Both the position numbers and the translations under genes were made by a program. A DNA stretch of 64,000 nt. Origin: Actinoallomurus sp963799975. Lineage in GTDB: Bacteria; Actinomycetota; Actinomycetes; Streptosporangiales; Streptosporangiaceae. The stretch spans positions 930,001 through 994,000 of the forward strand of contig CAWCZF010000002.1 in NCBI GenBank assembly GCA_963799975.1. The letters are read 5' to 3'. The notes below the pieces were generated by a model. That model had not been told where the DNA came from. It made no database searches and saw only the letters and a list, made by a program, of their open reading frames with translations. Numbering within the stretch: position 1 is the first letter of the stretch; each line of letters opens with the position of its first letter. Shown here piece by piece: positions 61,419 to 64,000 of this stretch.

Positions 61419-61450
61419 GAACAAGTGTTGTCGTGTGACAAATATTGTTC
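61419..61450. promoter_or_regulatory. nested 32-bp palindrome upstream of the AraC gene
   Basis: GAACA-4-TTGTC-4-GACAA-4-TGTTC is symmetrical about 61434.5: two pairs of half-sites share one centre. It sits in a 150-bp AT-rich patch. A second dyad GATAAC-T-GTTATT lies at 61475-61487. Both are probable operator sites, most simply for the AraC regulator that starts 175 bp downstream or the StrR-like one upstream. Confidence 0.5.
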
Positions 61451-61624
61451 ACCGGCGAAAGACTGGCAAAATGGGATAACTGTTATTCTATGGGTATGGC
61501 TTAGGCAGCATGGCCGCCCTCCGACCCCGGACACGACCGGACGCCGGATCGGCTACGGGCTGTCGCCAGGACCACCCCGCCTGGTTGCCCACCTGGTCCC
61601 CGACCCGGGAAGGAAGCGAAAGGA

Positions 61625-62374
61625 ATGGGCCCGTACGAGCAGCAGACAGAACGGAACATCCAACGCGTCATCGATAGTATCTATCAGAACATGGGCGACC
61701 GCATCACCATCGATGACATGGCTCGCACGGCGATGTTCAGCAAATTTCATTTCACCCGCCTCTTCCAAAGAATAACCGGAGTTTCGCCGGGCCGTTTCCT
61801 GTCCGCCGTACGTCTTCAGGAAGCCAAGAAACTGCTGCTCTCGACGGCGCTCAGCGTCACTGAAATCAGCCACCGGGTCGGCTACTCGAGCGTCGGCACC
61901 TTCAGTTCCCGGTTCAAGAGCAGCGTGGGCCTCGCACCGTCGGCGTACCGCGAACTGCGTGGGTGCCCGCCCTATGCCGCGGGCGAGCACGGATTACGGC
62001 GTACGACCGTGGTCCACGGCGAGATCCGGATCTCCGGCGAGACCCGCCCTGTCTTTCTCGGTCTCTTCCCCGACACGATCCCCAAGGGCCATCCGGCCAG
62101 TTGCGCGGTGCTGCGCGAACCCGGCCGGTTCAGGTTCGACAGCGCACCCGAAGGCATCTGGTACCTGCTGGCCCAGTCGGTGCCCGAAGGGGAGGAGGAG
62201 ATCCTCGGTGCTCACGTTCCGCTGGTCGCGGTCCACGGCCCGGTCTCCGTACGTGCGGGACAGGCGATCCAGCCCCTGGACATGCAGCTCAAGCCGATGC
62301 GAGTCCCCGACCCACCGGCCCTGATGGCCCTTCTGGACGCACGCCGCGTGGCCCTGGCCGCGGCGGCGAACTGA
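61625..62374 (+). CDS. AraC-family regulator with N-terminal DNA-binding domain
   Basis: A 249-residue regulator. Unusually for the family, the AraC HTH pair is at the N-terminus (ITIDDMARTAMFSKFHFTRL, then LSVTEISHRVGYSSVGTFSS and FKSSVGLAPSAYREL), followed by an effector-type domain (about 125-249) with beta-rich sequence (FLGLFPDTIPKGHP, GIWYLLAQSVPEGEEE). GGAAGCGAAAGG precedes the ATG. The target is unknown. Confidence 0.9.
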   Translation: MGPYEQQTERNIQRVIDSIYQNMGDRITIDDMARTAMFSKFHFTRLFQRITGVSPGRFLSAVRLQEAKKLLLSTALSVTEISHRVGYSSVGTFSSRFKSSVGLAPSAYRELRGCPPYAAGEHGLRRTTVVHGEIRISGETRPVFLGLFPDTIPKGHPASCAVLREPGRFRFDSAPEGIWYLLAQSVPEGEEEILGAHVPLVAVHGPVSVRAGQAIQPLDMQLKPMRVPDPPALMALLDARRVALAAAAN

Positions 62375-62568
62375 CCGGCCCCCTGATCCACCGGGGCGCC
62401 CGGCCCGCGCCGCGCGTACGGCACCGCCATGAGCCGTATGCGGCGGCCTGAGAGCCACCGGGCGCCCCGGTCGCACGTCGGCGGCATCGCCCGCACGACC
62501 GCCGGACCCGGCGAGTTCCCCGCCGGTAGGCTCGGCAAGATCACCGGCTGAGCCTGCGAGGAGTTCCC

Positions 62569-62976
62569 ATGCGATTTCACCTCCGCGACGTCCCCACCCG
62601 GGTTGCGACCGGCGCGTACGTGCTGCACTCCGGCTGGGACAAGTGGAGCGGTGGCGAGGAGCAGGCCGTGTCGGTGCACGGCACGGCCGCGAACGCCTTC
62701 CCGTTCCTGCGGAAGGTGCCGCCGGCGACGTTCCTCAAGGCACTCGCGGCCGCCGAGATCGCGACCGGGGTCGCCCTGCTCGCCCCCGTGGTCCCGAACC
62801 GGGTCGCCGGCACGTTCCTCACCGGCTTCGCGGGGAGCCTCCTGACGATGTACATGCGTACGCCGGGCCTGCACAAGCCGGGCAGCGTCTGGCCGACCTC
62901 GGCGGGGGTCGGCATCAGCAAGGACGTCTGGATGCTGGGCATCGGCCTCGGCCTGCTGGCGGATTCCGGCGACTGA
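62569..62976 (+). CDS. DoxX-like membrane protein
   Basis: A 135-residue protein with about four hydrophobic segments. TRVATGAYVLHSGWDKWSGG is similar to the N-terminus of DoxX/DoxD-type proteins, and FLKALAAAEIATGVALLAPV resembles the family's second helix. GAGGAG precedes the ATG. Its stop codon forms part of a TGACGTCG box of the same type as those at 63096-63145. Confidence 0.7.
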   Translation: MRFHLRDVPTRVATGAYVLHSGWDKWSGGEEQAVSVHGTAANAFPFLRKVPPATFLKALAAAEIATGVALLAPVVPNRVAGTFLTGFAGSLLTMYMRTPGLHKPGSVWPTSAGVGISKDVWMLGIGLGLLADSGD

Positions 62977-63056
62977 CGTCGCGTGGCGGCATTGGTGACA
63001 TCATCTGACGCCGTCGCGACGCAAGCCTTCTACCAGGCATAACTCTTCAACAGCTA

Positions 63057-63087
63057 GGCCGCACGCATCAGGCGTGCGGCCTTTTTT
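63057..63087 (+). terminator. intrinsic terminator with U tract
   Basis: GGCCGCACGC (63057-63066) and GCGTGCGGCC (63072-63081) pair perfectly around a 5-base loop and are followed by TTTTTT. This is the only textbook intrinsic terminator in the window. It ends transcripts from the DoxX-like gene and insulates the next gene. Confidence 0.9.
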
Positions 63088-63095
63088 GTGCTTGG

Positions 63096-63145
63096 CGACG
63101 TCACGCCGCTTGCTATGACGTCGCAGTGATGTCATAGTGACGTCA
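63096..63145 (+). promoter_or_regulatory. tandem TGACGTCA boxes over the RHH gene start
   Basis: Palindromic octamers CGACGTCA (63096-63103), TGACGTCG (63116), TGATGTCA (63127) and TGACGTCA (63138-63145). The last three are spaced exactly 11 bp, one helical turn, and the final A is the first base of the start codon. Related copies lie upstream at 62974 (TGACGTCG), 62996 (TGACATCA) and 63006 (TGACGCCG). The layout is like the tandem 8-bp met boxes bound by the ribbon-helix-helix repressor MetJ, and the gene downstream encodes a ribbon-helix-helix protein, so autorepression is likely (inference). Confidence 0.65.
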
Positions 63146-63651
63146 TGGACCTGACGCCCTATGTGGAAAGCCTCCGCCGCGAACTTGCCGTCGCCGCGAG
63201 CGCCGGCGGCGAAGACGCCCGCGCACTCGGCGAGCGACTCTCCGCCTCGCTCGACTCAGCCACCCGGCTCGCCCTCCTGGAGGCGCTGTCCGCCGCCGCG
63301 GACGAGATCACCCGCGAACTCGCCCCGGGCGCCGTCGACGTACGGCTGCGCGGGCGGGAGCCCGAGTTCGTCGTGACGTCACCCCTGGCCGACCGGTTCG
63401 AGGCCGCCGGCCCGCCCGAGACCGCCCCCCGGCCCCCGGCCGCCGACAAACCCGAAGAAGGCGGCACGACGCGGATCACGCTGCGGCTGCCCGAACACCT
63501 CAAGCCGCACATCGACGAAGCCGCCGGACGTGACGGCCTCTCGGTCAACGCCTGGCTGGTCCGCGCCGTCTCCAGTGCCCTCGAACCCGCCGAGCGGAGC
63601 GGGCGCAAGCGGCCCTCCAGCGGCAACCGCTACACCGGCTGGGTCCGCTAG
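63145..63651 (+). CDS. ribbon-helix-helix (HicB/Arc-type) protein
   Basis: A 168-residue protein. The N-terminal 100 residues are helical and Ala/Glu-rich, with a Pro-rich linker near 90-103. Residues about 107-145, TTRITLRLPEHLKPHIDEAA then GLSVNAWLVRAV, form a ribbon-helix-helix of the HicB C-terminal/Arc type. The start codon is inside the TGACGTCA array and no Shine-Dalgarno is present, so the message is probably leaderless or nearly so. The next gene starts 40 bp downstream and probably belongs to the same unit. Confidence 0.8.
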   Translation: MDLTPYVESLRRELAVAASAGGEDARALGERLSASLDSATRLALLEALSAAADEITRELAPGAVDVRLRGREPEFVVTSPLADRFEAAGPPETAPRPPAADKPEEGGTTRITLRLPEHLKPHIDEAAGRDGLSVNAWLVRAVSSALEPAERSGRKRPSSGNRYTGWVR

Positions 63652-63691
63652 CCGCCCCCCTCCCTCCACCACTGACTTCAAGGGAAAACTC

Positions 63692-64000
63692 ATGCCTGTT
63701 TACGCCACGCCCGAGCCCATTCTCGCCACCATCTCCCTCACCGTCGGCACCCTGCGGATCAGCGCCACCGACCGTACCGACACGGTCGTCGACGTACGGC
63801 CCGCCAACCCCGCACGCGACGCCGACGTACGTGCCGCCGAACACGTCCAGGTCGAGTTCGCGGACGGCGAGCTGACCGTACGTGCGAGCAAGACCGTGAT
63901 GTGGTCGGTGTTCGGCTGGACCGGCGCGATCGACGTGACGATCGAGCTGCCCGCCGGCTCGCGCATCGACGCAGACGCGGCGGGCGACGTCCGCTGCACC
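63692..64000 (+). CDS. DUF4097-type beta-strand repeat protein (partial)
   Basis: The first 103 codons are inside the window; the gene continues past its end. Repeating beta strands (TLRISATDRTDTVVDVRPAN, VQVEFADGELTVRAS, IDVTIELPAGSRIDADAAG) match DUF4097 proteins. AAGGGA precedes the ATG. In actinomycetes this protein often follows a HicB-like gene; its function is unknown. Confidence 0.75.
   Translation, partial: MPVYATPEPILATISLTVGTLRISATDRTDTVVDVRPANPARDADVRAAEHVQVEFADGELTVRASKTVMWSVFGWTGAIDVTIELPAGSRIDADAAGDVRCT

Noticed and set aside
1..64000. CRISPR arrays, insertion sequences, rRNA genes, replication origin
   Set aside because: No regularly spaced repeats, transposase-like proteins, rRNA-like sequence or DnaA-box cluster were seen.

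Overview
The window is high-GC DNA (clearly above 70 percent by eye) with GTG starts, GTGA/ATGA gene overlaps and heavy use of the string CGTACG. This is typical of a filamentous actinomycete. The block argS-like gene, lysA, hom, thrC, thrB, rho is a standard actinobacterial order. The overall style would fit Streptosporangiales/Thermomonosporaceae, but that placement is an inference. No plasmid or phage backbone is visible.

Layout. (1) 1-6554: an MMPL exporter and two convergent, paralogous histidine kinase/response regulator pairs. (2) 6676-18089: rho, thrB, thrC, hom, lysA, the argS-like gene and a receiver-only regulator, all on the minus strand. The block is interrupted between thrC and hom by four membrane or exported proteins. 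(3) 18296-20438: tRNA-Arg(CCG) followed by a low-coding strip with a probable helicase 3' remnant, a small exported protein and a small membrane protein. (4) 20785-22349: an HExxH-type putative peptide hydroxylase fused to a PqqD-like C-terminal domain, then an unlisted 39-codon ORF that looks like its RiPP precursor, then a perfect 18-bp hairpin. (5) 22974-31445: a single-chain P450-adenylation-carrier protein, an alpha/beta hydrolase and an aromatic-type amino acid decarboxylase in one overlapping operon, with a TPR regulator-like protein and an AraC regulator on the other strand. (6) 31687-32086: decayed remnants of phosphoketolase and acetate kinase. (7) 32197-37162: a TIR protein, a small ORF, a MoxR-like AAA+ ATPase, a vWA-like protein and a P-loop NTPase, resembling NTP-dependent conflict (immunity) systems. 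(8) 37144-43553: an efflux pump with a berberine-bridge-type oxidase, a third kinase/regulator pair and a large exported protein. (9) 43668-48999: a six-gene, fully overlapping CoA/amidohydrolase operon ending in a TetR regulator. (10) 49063-50667: cobF and cobK, divergent. (11) 50640-58915: RsbW-type ATP-binding protein, DUF523/DUF1722 protein, NB-ARC/LuxR regulator, small exported peptide, and a membrane operon with a molybdopterin oxidoreductase. (12) 59250-64000: a gamma-butyrolactone-receptor-like TetR, a StrR-type ParB-domain regulator behind a near-consensus promoter, an AraC regulator, a DoxX-like protein, and a ribbon-helix-helix protein whose start lies in tandem TGACGTCA boxes, followed by the start of a DUF4097-type protein.

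The strongest candidates for something new are the HExxH-PqqD enzyme with its tiny partner peptide (20785-22283), the P450-A-T fusion with hydrolase and decarboxylase (22974-28416), and the TIR/MoxR/vWA/NTPase system (32197-37162). All functional statements rest on motif recognition by eye. No database search was possible.
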